From assembly GCF_042767895.1 (NCBI RefSeq), contig NC_091564.1:34299251-34363250 (forward strand): a DNA stretch of 64,000 nt, read 5' to 3'. The notes beneath the pieces are model-generated. The model did not search any database, had not been told where the DNA came from, and saw only the letters and a list, made by a program, of their open reading frames with translations. Positions 37,511-51,479 of the stretch are shown one piece after another; positions within the stretch are counted from its first letter, which is position 1; the number at the start of each line of letters is the position of its first letter. The DNA is from Penaeus vannamei. Its lineage: Eukaryota > Arthropoda > Malacostraca > Decapoda > Penaeidae. Both the position numbers and the translations under genes were made by a program.

Positions 37511-40500
37511 GGAAAAGAGACAGAGAAAGAGAGGGGTAAAGGAGAGAGACAGAGACAGAGACAGGGAAAAGAGACAGAGACAGAGACAGGGAAAAGAGAC
37601 AGAGAGGGGTAAAGTAGAGAGACATAGACAGGGAAAAGAGACAGAGAGGGGTAAAGTAGAGAGACATAGACAGGGAAAAGAGACAGAGACAGAGACAGGG
37701 AAAAGAGACAGAGAGGGGTAAAGGAGAGAGACAGAGACAGAGACAGAGACAGGGAAAAGAGAGAGAGAGGGGTAAAGGAGAGAGACAGAGACAGAGACAG
37801 AGACAGGGAAAAGAGAGAGAGGGGGGTAAAGGAGAGAGACAGAGACAGAGACAGAGACAGGGAAAAGAGAGAGAGAGGGGTAAAGGAGAGAGACAGAGAC
37901 AGAGACAGGGAAAAGAGAGAGAGAGGGGTAAAGGAGAGAGACAGAGACAGAGACAGGGAAAAGAGAGAGAGAGGGGTAAAGGAGAGAGACAGAGACAGAG
38001 ACAGGGAAAAGAGAGAGAGAAGGGTAAAGCAGAGAGACAGAGACAGAGACAGAGACAGGGAAAAGAGAGAGAGAGGGGTAAAGGAGAGAGACAGAGACAG
38101 AGACAGGGAAAAGAGAGAGAGAGGGGTAAAGGATAGAGACAGAGACAGAGACAGGGAAAAGAGAGAGAGAGGGGTAAAGGAGAGAGACAGAGACAGAGAC
38201 AGAGACAGGGAAAAGAGAGAGAGAGGGGTAAAGGAGAGAGACAGAGACAGAGACAGAGACAGGGAAAAGAGAGAGAGGGGGGTAAAGGAGAGAGACAGAG
38301 ACAGAGACAGGGAAAAGACAGAGAGAAGGGTAAAGCAGAGAGACAGAGACAGGGAAAAGAGACAGAGAGGGGTAAAGGAGAGAGACAGAGACAGAGACAG
38401 GGAAAAGAGAGAGAGAGGGGTAAAGGAGAGAGACAGAGACAGAGACAGGGAAAAGAGAGAGAGAGGGGTAAAGGAGAGAGACAGAGACAGAGACAGAGAC
38501 AGGGAAAAGAGAGAGAGGGGGGTAAAGGAGAGAGACAGAGACAGAGACAGGGAAAAGAGAGAGAGAGAGGGGTAAAGGAGAGAGACAGAGACAGGGAAAA
38601 GAGAGAGAGAGGGGTAAAGGAAAGAGACAGAGACAGAGACAGAGACAGGGAAAAGAGAGAGAGAGTGGTAAAGGAGAGAGACAGAGAAAGAGACAGAGAC
38701 AGGGAAAAGAGAGAGAGAGGGGTAAAGGAGAGAGACAGAGACAGAGACAGAGACAGGGAAAAGAGAGAGAGAGGGGTAAAGGAGAGAGACAGAGACAGAG
38801 ACAGGGAAAAGAGAGAGAGAGGGGTAAAGGAGAGAGACAGAGAAAGAGACAGAGACAGGGAAAAGAGAGAGAGGGGGGTAAAGGAGAGAGACAGAGACAG
38901 AGACAGGGAAAAGAGAGAGAGAGGGGTAAAGGAGAGAGACAGAGACAGAGACAGAGACAGGGAAAAGAGAGAGAGGGGGGTAAAGGAGAGAGACAGAGAC
39001 AGAGACAGAGACAGGGAAAAGAGAGAGAGAGGGGTAAAGGAGAGAGACAGAGACAGAGACAGGGAAAAGAGAGAGAGAGGGGTAAAGGAGAGAGACAGAG
39101 ACAGAGACAGAGACAGGGAAAAGAGAGAGAGAGGGGTAAAGGAGAGAGACAGAGACAGAGACAGAGACAGGGAAAAGAGAGAGAGAGGGGTAAAGGAGAG
39201 AGACAGAGACAGAGACAGGGAAAAGAGAGAGAGAGGGGTAAAGGAGAGAGACAGAGACAGAGACAGAGACAGGGAAAAGAGAGAGAGAGGGGTAAAGGAG
39301 AGAGACAGAGACAGAGACAGAGACAGGGAAAAGAGAGAGAGAAGGGTAAAGCATAGAGACAGAGAAAGAGACAGAGACAGGGAAAAGAGAGAGAGAGGGG
39401 TAAAGGAGAGAGACAGAGACAGACAGGGAAAAGAGAGAGAGAGGGGTAAAGGAGAGAGACAGAGACAGGGAAAAGAGAGAGAGAGGGGTAAAGGAGAGAG
39501 ACAGAGACAGAGACAGGGAAAAAAGACAGAGAGGGGTAAAGGAGAGAGACAGAGAAAGAGACAGAAACAGGGAAAAGAGAGAGAGGGGGGTAAATGAGAG
39601 AGACAGAGACAGAGACAGGGAAAAGAGAGAGAGAGGAGTAAAGGAGAGAGACAGAGACAGAGACAGGGAAAAGAGAGAGATGGGGTAAAGGAGAGAGACA
39701 GAGACAGAGACAGGGAAAAGGAGAGAGATAAAGGGGAGAAAGAGACAGAGACAGAGACAGGGAAAAGAGAGAGAGAGGGGTAAAGGAGAGAGACAGAGAC
39801 AGAGACAGGGAAAAGAGAGAGAGAGGGGGAAAGGAGAGAGACAGAGACAGAGACAGAGGCAGGGAAAAGAGAGAGAGAGGGGGAAAGGAGAGAGACAGGG
39901 ACAGAGACAGAGACAGCGAAAAGAGAGAGAGAGGGGTAAAGGAGAGAGACAGAGACAGAGACAGGGAAAAGAGAGAGAGAGGGGTAAAGGAGAGTGACAG
40001 AGACAGAGACAGAGACAGGAAAAAGAGAGAGAGAGTGGTAAAGGAAAGAGACAGAGACAGAGACAGAGAAAGGGAAAAAGGAGAGAGAGGGGTAAAGGAG
40101 AGAGACAGAGACAGAGACAGAGACAGGAAAAAGAGAGAGAGGGGTAAAGGAGAGAGACAGAGACAGAGACAGAGACAGGGAAAAGAGAGAGAGAGGGGTA
40201 AAGGAAAGAGACAGAGAAAAAGACAGAGACAGGGAAAAGAGAGAGAGAGGGGTAAAGGAGAGAGACAGAGACAGAGACAGAGACAGGGAAAAGAGAGAGA
40301 GAGCGGTAAAGGAGAGAGACAGAGACAGAGACAGAGACAGGGAAAAGAGAGAGAGAAGGGTAAAGCATAGAGACAGAGACAGAGACAGAGACAGGGAAAA
40401 GAGAGAGAGAGGGGTAAAGGAGAGAGACAGAGACAGAGACAGAGACAGGGAAAAGAGAGAGAGAGGGGTAAAGGAGAGAGACAGAGACAGAGACAGGGAA

Positions 40501-43500
40501 AAGAGAGAGAGAGGGGTAAAGGAGAGAGACAGAGACAGAGACAGGGAAAAGAGAGAGAGAGGGGTAAAGGAGAGAGACAGAGACAGGGAAAAGAGAGAGA
40601 GAGGGGTAAAGGAGAGAGACAGAGACAGAGACAGGGAAAAGAGACAGAGAGGGGTAAAGGAGAGAGACAGAGACAGGGACAGAGACAGGGAAAAGAGAGA
40701 GAGAGGGGTAAAGGAGAGAGACAGAGACAGAGACAGAGACAGGGAAAAGAGAGAGAGAGGGGTAAAGGAGAGAGACAGAGACAGAGACAGAGACAGGGAA
40801 AAGAGAGAGAGAGGGGTAAAGGAGAGAGACAGAGACAGAGACAGGGAAAAGAGAGAGAGAGGGGTAAAGGAGAGAGACAGAGACAGAGACAGGGAAAAGA
40901 GAGAGAGGGGGGTAAAGGAGAGAGACAGAGACAGAGACAGAGACAGGGAAAAGAGACAGAGAGGGGTAAAGGAGAGAGACAGAGACAGAGACAGAGACAG
41001 GGAAAAGAGAGAGAGAGGGGTAAAGGAGAGAGACAGAGACAGAGACAGAGACAGGGAAAAGAGAGAGAGAGGGGTAAAGGAGAGAGACAGAGACAGAGAC
41101 AGGGAAAAGAGAGAGAGGGGGGTAAAGGAGAGAGACAGAGACAGAGACAGAGACAGGGAAAAGAGAGAGAGAGGGGTAAAGGAGAGAGACAGAGACAGAG
41201 ACAGAGACAGGGAAAAGAGAGAGAGAGGGGTAAAGGAGAGAGACAGAGACAGAGACAGAGACAGGGAAAAGAGAGAGAGAGGGGTAAAGGAGAGAGACAG
41301 AGACAGAGACAGATACAGGTAAAAGAGAGAGAGAGGGGTAAAAGAGAGAGAGACAGAAACAGAGACAGGGAAAAGAGACAGAGAGGGGTAAAGGAGAGAG
41401 ACAGAGACAGAGACAGAGACAGGGAAAAGAGAGAGAGAGGGGTAAAGGAGAGAGACAGAGACAGAGACAGGGAAAAGAGAGAGAGAGGGGTAAAGGAGAG
41501 AGACAGAGACAGAGACAGAGACAGGGAAAAGAGAGAGAGAGGGGTAAAGGAGAGAGACAGAGACAGAGACAGAGACAGGGAAAAGAGAGAGAGAGGGGTA
41601 AAGGAGAGAGACAGAGACAGAGACAGGGAAAAGAGAGAGAGAGGGGTAAAGGAGAGAGACAGAGACAGAGACAGAGACAGGGAAAAGAGAGAGAGAGGGG
41701 TAAAGGAGAGAGACAGAGACAGAGACAGGGAAAAGAGAGAGAGAGGGGTAAAGGAGAGAGACAGAGACAGAGACAGAGACAGGGAAAAGAGAGAGAGAGG
41801 GGTAAAGGAGAGAGACAGAGACAGAGACAGAGACAGGGAAAAGAGAGAGAGAGGGGTAAAGGAGAGAGACAGAGACAGAGACAGAGACAGGGAAAAGAGA
41901 GAGAGAGGGGTAAAGGAGAGAGACAGAGACAGAGACAGGGAAAAGAGAGAGAGAGGGGTAAAGGAGAGAGACAGAGACAGAGACAGGGAAAAGAGAGAGA
42001 GAGGGGTAAAGGAGAGAGACAGAGACAGAGACAGGGAAAAGAGAGAGAGAGGGGTAAAGGAGAGAGACAGAGACAGAGACAGAGACAGGGAAAAGAGAGA
42101 GAGAGGGGTAAAGGAGAGAGACAGAGACAGAGACAGGGAAAAGAGAGAGAGAGGGGTAAAGGAGAGAGACAGAGACAGAGACAGGGAAAAGAGAGAGAGA
42201 GGGGTAAAGGAGAGAGACAGAGACAGAGACAGGGAAAAGAGAGAGAGAGGGGTAAAGGAGAGAGACAGAGACAGAGACAGAGACAGGGAAAAGAGAGAGA
42301 GAGGGGTAAAGGAGAGAGACAGAGACAGAGACAGGGAAAAGAGACAGAGAGGGGTAAAGGAGAGAGACAGAGACAGAGACAGAGACAGGGAAAAGAGAGA
42401 GAGAGGGGTAAAGGAGAGAGACAGAGACAGAGACAGGGAAAAGAGAGAGAGAGGGGTAAAGGAGAGAGACAGAGACAGAGACAGGGAAAAGAGAGAGAGA
42501 GGGGTAAAGGAGAGAGACAGAGACAGAGACAGAGACAGAGGGAAAAGAGAGAGAGGGGGGTAAAGGGAGAGAGACAGAGACAGGGAAAAGAGAGAGAGAG
42601 GGGTAAAGGAGAGAGACAGAGACAGAGACAGGGAAAAGAGAGAGAGAGGGGTAAAGGAGAGAGACAGAGACAGAGACAGAGACAGGGAAAAGAGAGAGAG
42701 AGAGGGGTAAAGGAGAGAGAAAGAGACAGAGACAGGGAAAAGAGAGAGAGAGAGGGGTAAAGGAGAGAGACAGAGACAGAGACAGAGACAGGGAAAAGAG
42801 ACAGAGAGGGGTAAAGGAGAGAGAAAGAGACAGGGAAAAGAGAGAGAGAGGGGTAAAGGAGAGAGACAGAGACAGCGACAGGGAAAAGAGACAGAGAGGG
42901 GTAAAGGAGAGAGACAGAGACAGAGACAGGGAAAAGAGAGAGAGAGGGGTAAAGGAGAGAGACAGAGACAGGGAAAAGAGAGAGAGAGGGGTAAAGGAGA
43001 GAGACAGAGACAGGGAAAAGAGAGAGACAGAGACAGAGACAGGGAAAAGAGAGAGAGAGGGGTAAAGGAGAGAGACAGAGACAGAGACAGAGACAGGGAA
43101 AAGAGAGAGAGAGGGGTAAAGGAGAGAGACAGAGACAGAGACAGAGACAGGGAAAAGAGAGAGAGAGGGGTAAAGGAGAGAGACAGAGACAGAGACAGAG
43201 ACAGGGAAAAGAGAGAGAGAGGGGTAAAGGAGAGAGACAGAGACAGAGACAGGGAAAAGAGAGAGAGAGGGGTAAAGGAGAGAGACAGAGACAGAGACAG
43301 AGACAGGGAAAAGAGAGAGAGAGGGGTAAAGGAGAGAGACAGAGACAGAGACAGAGACAGGGAAAAGAGAGAGAGAGGGGTAAAGGAGAGAGACAGAGAC
43401 AGAGACAGGGAAAAGAGAGAGAGAGGGGTAAAGGAGAGAGACAGAGACAGAGACAGAGACAGGGAAAAGAGAGAGAGAGGGGTAAAGGAGAGAGACAGAG

Positions 43501-45092
43501 ACAGAGACAGAGACAGGGAAAAGAGAGAGAGAGGGGTAAAGGAGAGAGACAGAGACAGAGACAGGGAAAAGAGAGAGAGAGGGGTAAAGGAGAGAGACAG
43601 AGACAGAGACAGAGACAGGGAAAAGAGAGAGAGAGGGGTAAAGGAGAGAGACAGAGACAGAGACAGAGACAGGGAAAAGAGAGAGAGAGGGGTAAAGGAG
43701 AGAGACAGAGACAGAGACAGAGACAGGGAAAAGAGAGAGAGAGGGGTAAAGGAGAGAGACAGAGACAGAGACAGAGACAGGGAAAAGAGAGAGAGGGGGG
43801 TAAAGGAGAGAGACAGAGACAGAGACAGAGACAGGGAAAAGAGAGAGAGAGGGGTAAAGGAGAGAGACAGAGACAGAGACAGAGACAGGGAAAAGAGAGA
43901 GAGAGGGGTAAAGGAGAGAGACAGAGACAGAGACAGAGACAGGGAAAAGAGAGAGAGAGGGGTAAAGGAGAGAGACAGAGACAGAGACAGAGACAGGGAA
44001 AAGAGAGAGAGAGGGGTAAAGGAGAGAGACAGAGACAGAGACAGAGACAGGGAAAAGAGAGAGAGAGGGGTAAAGGAGAGAGACAGAGACAGAGACAGGG
44101 AAAAGAGAGAGAGAGGGGTAAAGGAGAGAGACAGAGACAGAGAAAGGAAAAAGAGAGAGAGAGGGGTAAAGGAGAGAGACAGAGACAGAGACAGAGACAG
44201 GGAAAAGAGAGACAGAGGGGTAAAGGAGACAGACAGAGACAGAGACAGAGACAGGGAAAAGAAAGAGAGAGGGGTAAAGGAGAGAGACAAAGACAGAGAC
44301 AGAGAAAGGGAAAAGAGAGAGAAAGGGGTAAAGGATAGAGACGGAGACAGAGGGAGAGAGAGGGAAAAGAGAGAGAGAGGGGTAAAGGAGAGAGACAGAG
44401 ACAGAGACAGGGAAAAGAGAGAGAGAGGTGTAAAGGAGAGAGACAGAGACAGAGACAGGGAAAAGAGAGAGAGAGGGGTAAAGGAGAGAGACAGAGACAG
44501 AGACAGGGAAAAGAGAGAGAGAGGGGTAAAGGAGAGAGACAGAGAAAGAGACAGAGACAGGGAAAAGAGAGAGAGAGGGGTAAAGGAGAGAGACAGAGAC
44601 AGAGACAGAGCCAGGGAAAAGAGACAGAGAGGGGTAAAGGAGAGAGACAGAGACAGAGACAGGGAAAAGAGACAGAGAGGGGTAAAGGAGAGAGACAGAG
44701 ACAGAGACAGAGACAGGGAAAAGAGACAGAGAGGGGTAAAGGAGAGAGACAGAGACAGAGACAGAGACAGAGAAAAGAGAGAGAGGGGGGTAAAGGAGAG
44801 AGACAGAGGCAGAGGCAGGGAAAAGGGAGAGAGAGGGGTAAAGGAGAGAGAGAGACAGAGAGAGAGACAGGGAAAAGAGAGAGAGAGGGGTAAAGGAGAG
44901 AGACAGAGACAGAGACAGAGACAGGGAAAAGAGAGAGAGAGGGGTAAAGGAGAGAGACAGAGACAGAGACAGAGACAGGGAAAAGAGAGAGAGAGGGGTA
45001 AAGGAGAGAGATAGAGACAGAGACAGAGACAGGGAAAAGAGAGAGAGAGGGGTAAAGGAGAGAGACAGAGACAGAGACAGAGACAGGGAAAA
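37511..45092. repeat. Satellite, main zone with 42/48/54-bp units
   Basis: A unit reads GGGGTAAAGGAGAG, two to four AGAGAC-type hexamers, GGGAAAA, then GAGAGAGAGA. Lengths step by six (42, 48, 54). The first units with GGTAAAGG appear at about 37,530-37,740, still mixed with 24-bp ones. Rare variants (GCATAGAG, GGGGGGTAAA, GTGGTAAA) recur, suggesting local block duplication. The minus strand is open for nearly 3000 codons (Ser/Leu/Pro/Phe) and parts of the plus strand for up to 310 codons (Arg/Asp/Glu/Lys), purely because of the multiple-of-three repeat; I do not call a gene. The array continues into the gap. Confidence 0.93.
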
Positions 45093-45592
45093 NNNNNNNN
45101 NNNNNNNNNNNNNNNNNNNNNNNNNNNNNNNNNNNNNNNNNNNNNNNNNNNNNNNNNNNNNNNNNNNNNNNNNNNNNNNNNNNNNNNNNNNNNNNNNNNN
45201 NNNNNNNNNNNNNNNNNNNNNNNNNNNNNNNNNNNNNNNNNNNNNNNNNNNNNNNNNNNNNNNNNNNNNNNNNNNNNNNNNNNNNNNNNNNNNNNNNNNN
45301 NNNNNNNNNNNNNNNNNNNNNNNNNNNNNNNNNNNNNNNNNNNNNNNNNNNNNNNNNNNNNNNNNNNNNNNNNNNNNNNNNNNNNNNNNNNNNNNNNNNN
45401 NNNNNNNNNNNNNNNNNNNNNNNNNNNNNNNNNNNNNNNNNNNNNNNNNNNNNNNNNNNNNNNNNNNNNNNNNNNNNNNNNNNNNNNNNNNNNNNNNNNN
45501 NNNNNNNNNNNNNNNNNNNNNNNNNNNNNNNNNNNNNNNNNNNNNNNNNNNNNNNNNNNNNNNNNNNNNNNNNNNNNNNNNNNNNNNNNNNN
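45093..45592. other. Assembly gap (500 N)
   Basis: A placeholder of the same size as the first gap. It begins inside a satellite unit, so the true satellite length is unknown. Confidence 0.98.
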
Positions 45593-46861
45593 TGTAATTA
45601 TCATTATCATTCAGTATGGTCGTGTTAACCTCATTTTTCTCCAGGATGACATCTTTGGCCTGAGAAATACAACATTTTGTCTCAAAATAGACTCGTGTGA
45701 CTTGTCCCTTTTTGATAATTTTACTCTTTAACAAAGTTGGAAACTGTTGTACTTTATAAATGGGACTTCCAAAGGGAAAATTATATGTCTGATATTTTTT
45801 TTTTCATCACTCCAATTTTAAATAAAATTGACTGAAGTCCAAATTGTACACTATTGTTACTATTATTATTACTATTATTATCAATATCACTGAAATTATA
45901 ATTGTTATCATTATTTCTATTACCATCATCATTATCATTATCATTATCATTGGTATTGCTATTAGCATTATTATATTACTATTACTGTTAATATCATCAT
46001 CATTTTAAGTATTGTAGAGTATCATTACCCTTAATATCAATATTAGCATCATCATGCCTTTATTACGATAACAAATTGCTGTTATTGTTGGCATTATCAG
46101 TGCAACATTTCTTATCATTACTATCATTGATATCGAATATTGATATTGTTATCGGTGCTTTCCTACTAGCTGATGGCAATTTTGTTAACAAAAAAGACCT
46201 ACTATACGATAAATGCAATATGGTTTTATATATCACTTTGGCATTATTAATACATCTTTTTTATCATTACTATCACTGATATCGATTTTTTTTTGTTTTG
46301 TTATTTTTGGTATTGGCATTATTATCGTGATGAATTTGTATAAAACCCTATTTTTTCTCTGGGATGACCTCAGGTCAGTCTCAAAAAGGGGCCTTGTGAG
46401 GTATTTTTTTCATTATCATTATTGTCGTGCGTTTTACTTTCCGGCAATGCTGGAAACTGTATAATTATAATAAGTATGATTTAATAATTATAATAAGTAA
46501 AATTATAATAAAAGTAAAATTATGATAATAAGAAAAATTATAATATGATTTTTCCCCTTCTCTTACTAATATCTTCCACCAGTTCAGGTAGTTCATGAAA
46601 ATATATATATTAGTTGTAACATGTTTTGTTTCATTGTGATTTCTTTGTTCGTTGAATAACACATATCCTTTTTATAATCTTATAAACCAGAAACAGCTTA
46701 CAAATGAAACATTAATAGCATAATATATATAAATCACTGCTGCTAGGTACTTCTAGAAATTTATCGATAATGAACTATAACAGTTTGCTTTGAGCTCAGT
46801 ATATTTTGCTTTTAATTTGTTTTCATTGCATACCTATTCATTCTTTGGTAATTTTAGTACC

Positions 46862-47159
<298 letters not shown>

Positions 47160-47613
47160 GGGAGAGGGAATTTTTCTCGAAAGAAATAGGTTTCTTATCT
47201 AATAGTAGTAGATATATGAAATACAGCATGTAGTTCTCAAAAACAAAATGATGCTGCAAAAGGAAGACACTAAAAGCCAAAACGGTAAATCGAAGAAAAA
47301 AATATTCCCAATAAAGAGAAACTGATAATGCGGAACCTAAAAATAGAAACAAGATAATTCAGTTTACGTACATATTTTACATATATATTTTATCACTGAG
47401 AAAAAAAAATAAAAAAAAAATTAACTCGATTTTCTCATTGATGTGTAAAAAAAAATAATAAAATAAAAAAAACATGATCCTACTATTACTGTGAACACAA
47501 ACTAGTATGCAAATAAACAAAATCATGCAAAATATAGCTCTTGTCACGTGTTTTAATCACATTTCCTCAAACCACAAACTTCTTATTTTAAATAAATGAT
47601 CACCGAGCAGGTT

Positions 47614-47706
47614 AACTACAACGCAGTGGTGCACTGGTACGGCGCGTGACTTCGACTCCGAGGTCCCGCGTTCGATTCCCAGTCAAGCCGAGTGGACGGT
47701 GTGGTT
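47614..47706 (+). pseudogene. tRNA-Arg-like foldback, copy 11
   Basis: 5' arm AACTACAAC instead of AACCACAAC; the changed base pairs as a G-U wobble in the terminal stem. Confidence 0.55.
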
Positions 47707-49466
47707 CCACGCAGGTGCCCTACGGAAATAACCTTTTTTTATTTATTTCTTTTATGAATTTATAATTTGGTGTACAGTTATCACAAAAAAAGCAAATAAA
47801 GAATCAAAGTCATTAAACGTTGCATGTAACTTATTGATATTGTGTGAGAAAATAATATGTTTCTCTTTAGTGGTTCACAGTCATAATATCGCTATCACTA
47901 AGCTAATCTATTTATCCCAGTCGGCAATGTGACCTTTCCTACTAGCCGATGGCAATTTTGTAAACAAAAAAGACCTACTATATGATCAATTCAATATGGT
48001 TCTTGTAGTTTTTACAAAGTCATTCTCAAGAAATCTCTGAATTACGTACAAATGCGTTTTGGTGTTGGGGGAACGGGAGGGGGGAGGGGGACGGGGGGTC
48101 CAAATATCCCATAAATCATGATAGCCAATTTTATGTTATTAAAATCATTATTAATACCACTGTCAATACCATTCTTCTCATTATAACTGTTTATGCTTAT
48201 TCCATTATATTTCCTATTGTCTTACTGTTGTAATTATCATTATCATTCAGTATGGTCGTGTTAACCTCATTTTTCTCCAGGATGACATCTTTGGCCTGAG
48301 AAATAAACATTTAGTCTCAAAATAGACTCGTGTGACTTGTCCCTTTTTGATTCTGTCATTTTACTCTTCAACAAAGTTGCAAACTGTTGTACTTTATAAA
48401 AATAAGCAAATAAAAGAATCAAAATAATTTACATATATGCAACTTACTCGGGAATATGTGAGAAAATCAATAATAAAAGTTGCAAATCTCAATTTTCTCT
48501 TTAATGGTGTTTCACAGTCATAATATCGCTATCACTAAGCTAATCTATTTATCCCAGTCGGCAATGTGACCTTTCCTACTAGCAATTTTGTTAACAAAAA
48601 AGACCTACTATATGATCAATTCAAAATGGTTCTTGTAGTTTTTACAAAGTCATTCTCAAGAAATCTCTGAATTACGTACAAATGCGTTTTTGGAGTGTTG
48701 AGGAAGAGGGAGTGGGAGGGGGGACGGGGGTCCAAATATCCCATAAATCATGATAGCCAATTTGATGTTATTAATATCATTATCAATACCACTGTCAATA
48801 CTATTCTTCTCATTATAATTGCTTATGCTTATTCCATTATATTTCCTATTATCTTACTGTTGTAATTATCATTATCATTCAGTATGGTCGTGTTAACATT
48901 TTTCTCCAGGATGACATCTTTGGCTTGAGGAATACAAACATTTGGTCTTAAAATAGACTCGTGTGACGGGACGTCCCTTTTTGATCATTTTACTCTTTGA
49001 CAAAGTTGGAAACTGTTGTCCTTTATAAATGCGACATCCAAAGAGAAAATTACGTGTCTGATATATCTGTCATCACTCCAATTTTGAGTAAAATTGACTG
49101 AGGTCCAAATTATACACACTATTATTACTATTATTATTACTATTATTATCAATATCACTGGAATTATAATTATCATTATTTCTATTATCATCATCATCAT
49201 TATCATTATTTGTATTACTGCTATCTTTACCATTATAATTATGATTGGTATTGCTATTAGCATTATTCTATTACTATTACTGTTAATGTCATCATCATTA
49301 TAAGTAATGTGGAATATCATTACCCTTCATATCAATATCATCATCATCATGCCTTTATTACGATAACTATTTGCTGTTATTGTTATAGAATTATTAGCAT
49401 AATATAAAAATCATTGAGGCTCAAGTTATTTTATATTTCAATGCTAGGTTCAAGTTTAGTACTCCA

Positions 49467-49697
49467 TATGAGAGAGAGAAGACAGAGTTGGAGCTAGAAA
49501 GGCGGACTGACAGGTGGGCAGGCAGACAGAGAAAGAAAACAAGAGAGAGGACAGATATTGAGCCAGACAGACGAACAGACAAGCACGCACGCACGCACAC
49601 ACACACACACACATAGAGAGAGACCGAGAGAGAGAGAGAGAGAGAGAGAAGGAAAGAGGGAGAAAAGGAAAGAGAGAGAGGAGAAAGAGAAAGGGCA
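49467..49697. repeat. Mixed GA/GACA/CACG tract, sister of 21178-21388
   Basis: Same irregular sequence as in unit 5 with small length changes (extra GACAGAGTTGG near the start, GCACGCACGCACGCAC in the middle). Confidence 0.9.
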
Positions 49698-50584
49698 TCC
49701 ATAGCATTTTCAAAGGAAATCTAACAAATTTATTCAAAACTGACTGAGGTCCAAATTATACTCACCTCATCATCAATATCATCATTATTATCCTTAACAG
49801 CATTATTTCATCATTACCATTCTCTTCAATATTATTATAATCATTAGTACTACTATTAGCATTATCTTGGTGCTATTAATGTATCATCATCATCATAACT
49901 ATTATAAACTATCATTACCGTTATTATCAGTATCATTACCATCGTCCCTATATTATATAACTATTTTTGATGTTATCACTGGCATTGGCATTATTAATAC
50001 ATCTTTTTTATCATTACTATCACTGATATCGGATTTTAATTTTGCTATTTTTGGTATTGTCATTATTATCGTGATAAAATTTTATAAAAACCCTATTTTT
50101 TTTCTCTGGGATGACCTCAGGTTTACTTACTTAGTCTCAAAAAGGGGCCTTGTGAGGTATTTTTTTATAATCATTATTGTCGTGTTTTACTTTTCGGCAA
50201 TGCTGGAAACTACATAATTATAATAAGTATGATTCAATAATTATAAGTAAAATTATAACAAGTATAACTTTTCCCATTCTCTTTATAATATCTTCCACCA
50301 GTTCAGGTAACTCATGAATATATATATTAGTTAAATTATGTTTCGTTTATTGAGATTTCTTAGTTCGTTGAATAACACCAATCCTATTTATAATCTTATA
50401 AACCAAAAACAGCTTACAAATAATTTGCAAAAGCATTAATAGCATAATATATAAAATTTACTGTTGCTCAAATTACTGTAAATTTCAATGCTACGTGAAC
50501 TGTAGCAGTTTGCCTTGAGTTCAGTATATTTTGTTTTTAATTTGTTTTTATTCTACCTATTCGTTCTTTGGCAAATTTGGTACC

Positions 50585-50640
50585 TCAAATGAGAGAGAGA
50601 GAGAGACAGACACACACACACATACAAACAAACACACATA

Positions 50641-50681
<41 letters not shown>

Positions 50682-50760
50682 ACAAACACAGAGAGAGAGA
50701 GAGAGAGTTATACACACACACACACACACACTCACAAACACAGAGAGAGAGAGAGAGAGT

Positions 50761-50809
<49 letters not shown>
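50585..50809. repeat. GA / CA array with duplicated GAGAGTTATACAC linker
   Basis: CA stretches are interrupted twice by the same segment (CAAACACAGAGAGAGAG then AGTTATACAC, near 50685 and 50735), a duplicated cassette inside the microsatellite. Confidence 0.94.
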
Positions 50810-51386
50810 GGGGAGAAGGAATTATTCTCTAAAGAAATAGGTTCCTTATCTAATAGTAGTAGATATATGAAATACAGTATGTAGTTCTCAAAAACAAAAT
50901 AATGTTGTCAAAGGAAGAAACTAAAAGCGTAAAATCTAAAATCTAAAAATAGAAACAAGAAAATTCAATTTACTTAAAGTGAGAAAGGAAATCAAGAGAT
51001 ACAATTAATTCATTTTACAATAATCAAGATGGCGACAGACTGACGGCGAGAAACAACCCCAGATGAGACTGCACACACGATGGCGCCGTCATGATAACTG
51101 AATTTCTTTAAGGATCTCTTTCTAATCCTTTGGAACGAAAGGCACATCACGCAGCGAGAACTTAGCGAGGTCGCTCAGAATAAAGAGAAGCGAACCATAT
51201 TTATCAATGAGAAAAAACAAATGTCTTGTAAAAAAAATATTAACTCATGATCATACTATTACTGTGAACACAAACTAGTATGCAAATAAACAAGATCATA
51301 CATAAAATAACTCTTGTCACGTGTTTAAATTACATTTCCTCAAACCTCAAACTACTTATTTTAAATAGATGATCCCCGAGCAAGTT

Positions 51387-51479
51387 AATCACAACGCAGT
51401 GGTGCACTGGTACGGCGCGTGACTTCGACTCCGAGGTCCCGCGTTCGATTCCCAGTCAAGCCGAGTGGACGGTGTGGTT
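51387..51479 (+). pseudogene. tRNA-Arg-like foldback, copy 12
   Basis: 5' arm AATCACAAC; preceded by GATCCCCGAGCAAGTT. Core unchanged. Confidence 0.55.

Larger units (their letters stand above)
47473..51245 (+). repeat. Composite repeat unit 11, with internal partial duplication
   Basis: Foldback 47614 and A region to about 48397. The sequence then re-enters an A region at AATAAGCAAATAAAAGAATC, downstream of a foldback, so A-interior sequence is present twice (47750-48390 and 48398-49020) with one foldback. ATCATT modules, the mixed slot 49467-49697, another module, the slot 50585-50809 and a C block (AAGATGGCGA 51026) follow. Confidence 0.8.

Noticed and set aside
38665..39597. Plus-strand 310-codon Arg/Asp/Glu/Lys frame
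   Set aside because: Same satellite seen from the other strand; the peptide is a strict repeat with no domain.
36731..45734. Minus-strand reading frames of 2959 and 2992 codons
   Set aside because: They are stop-free only because the satellite units are multiples of six without stop triplets. They run through 500 N, contain only a few residue types, and three frames are open together.
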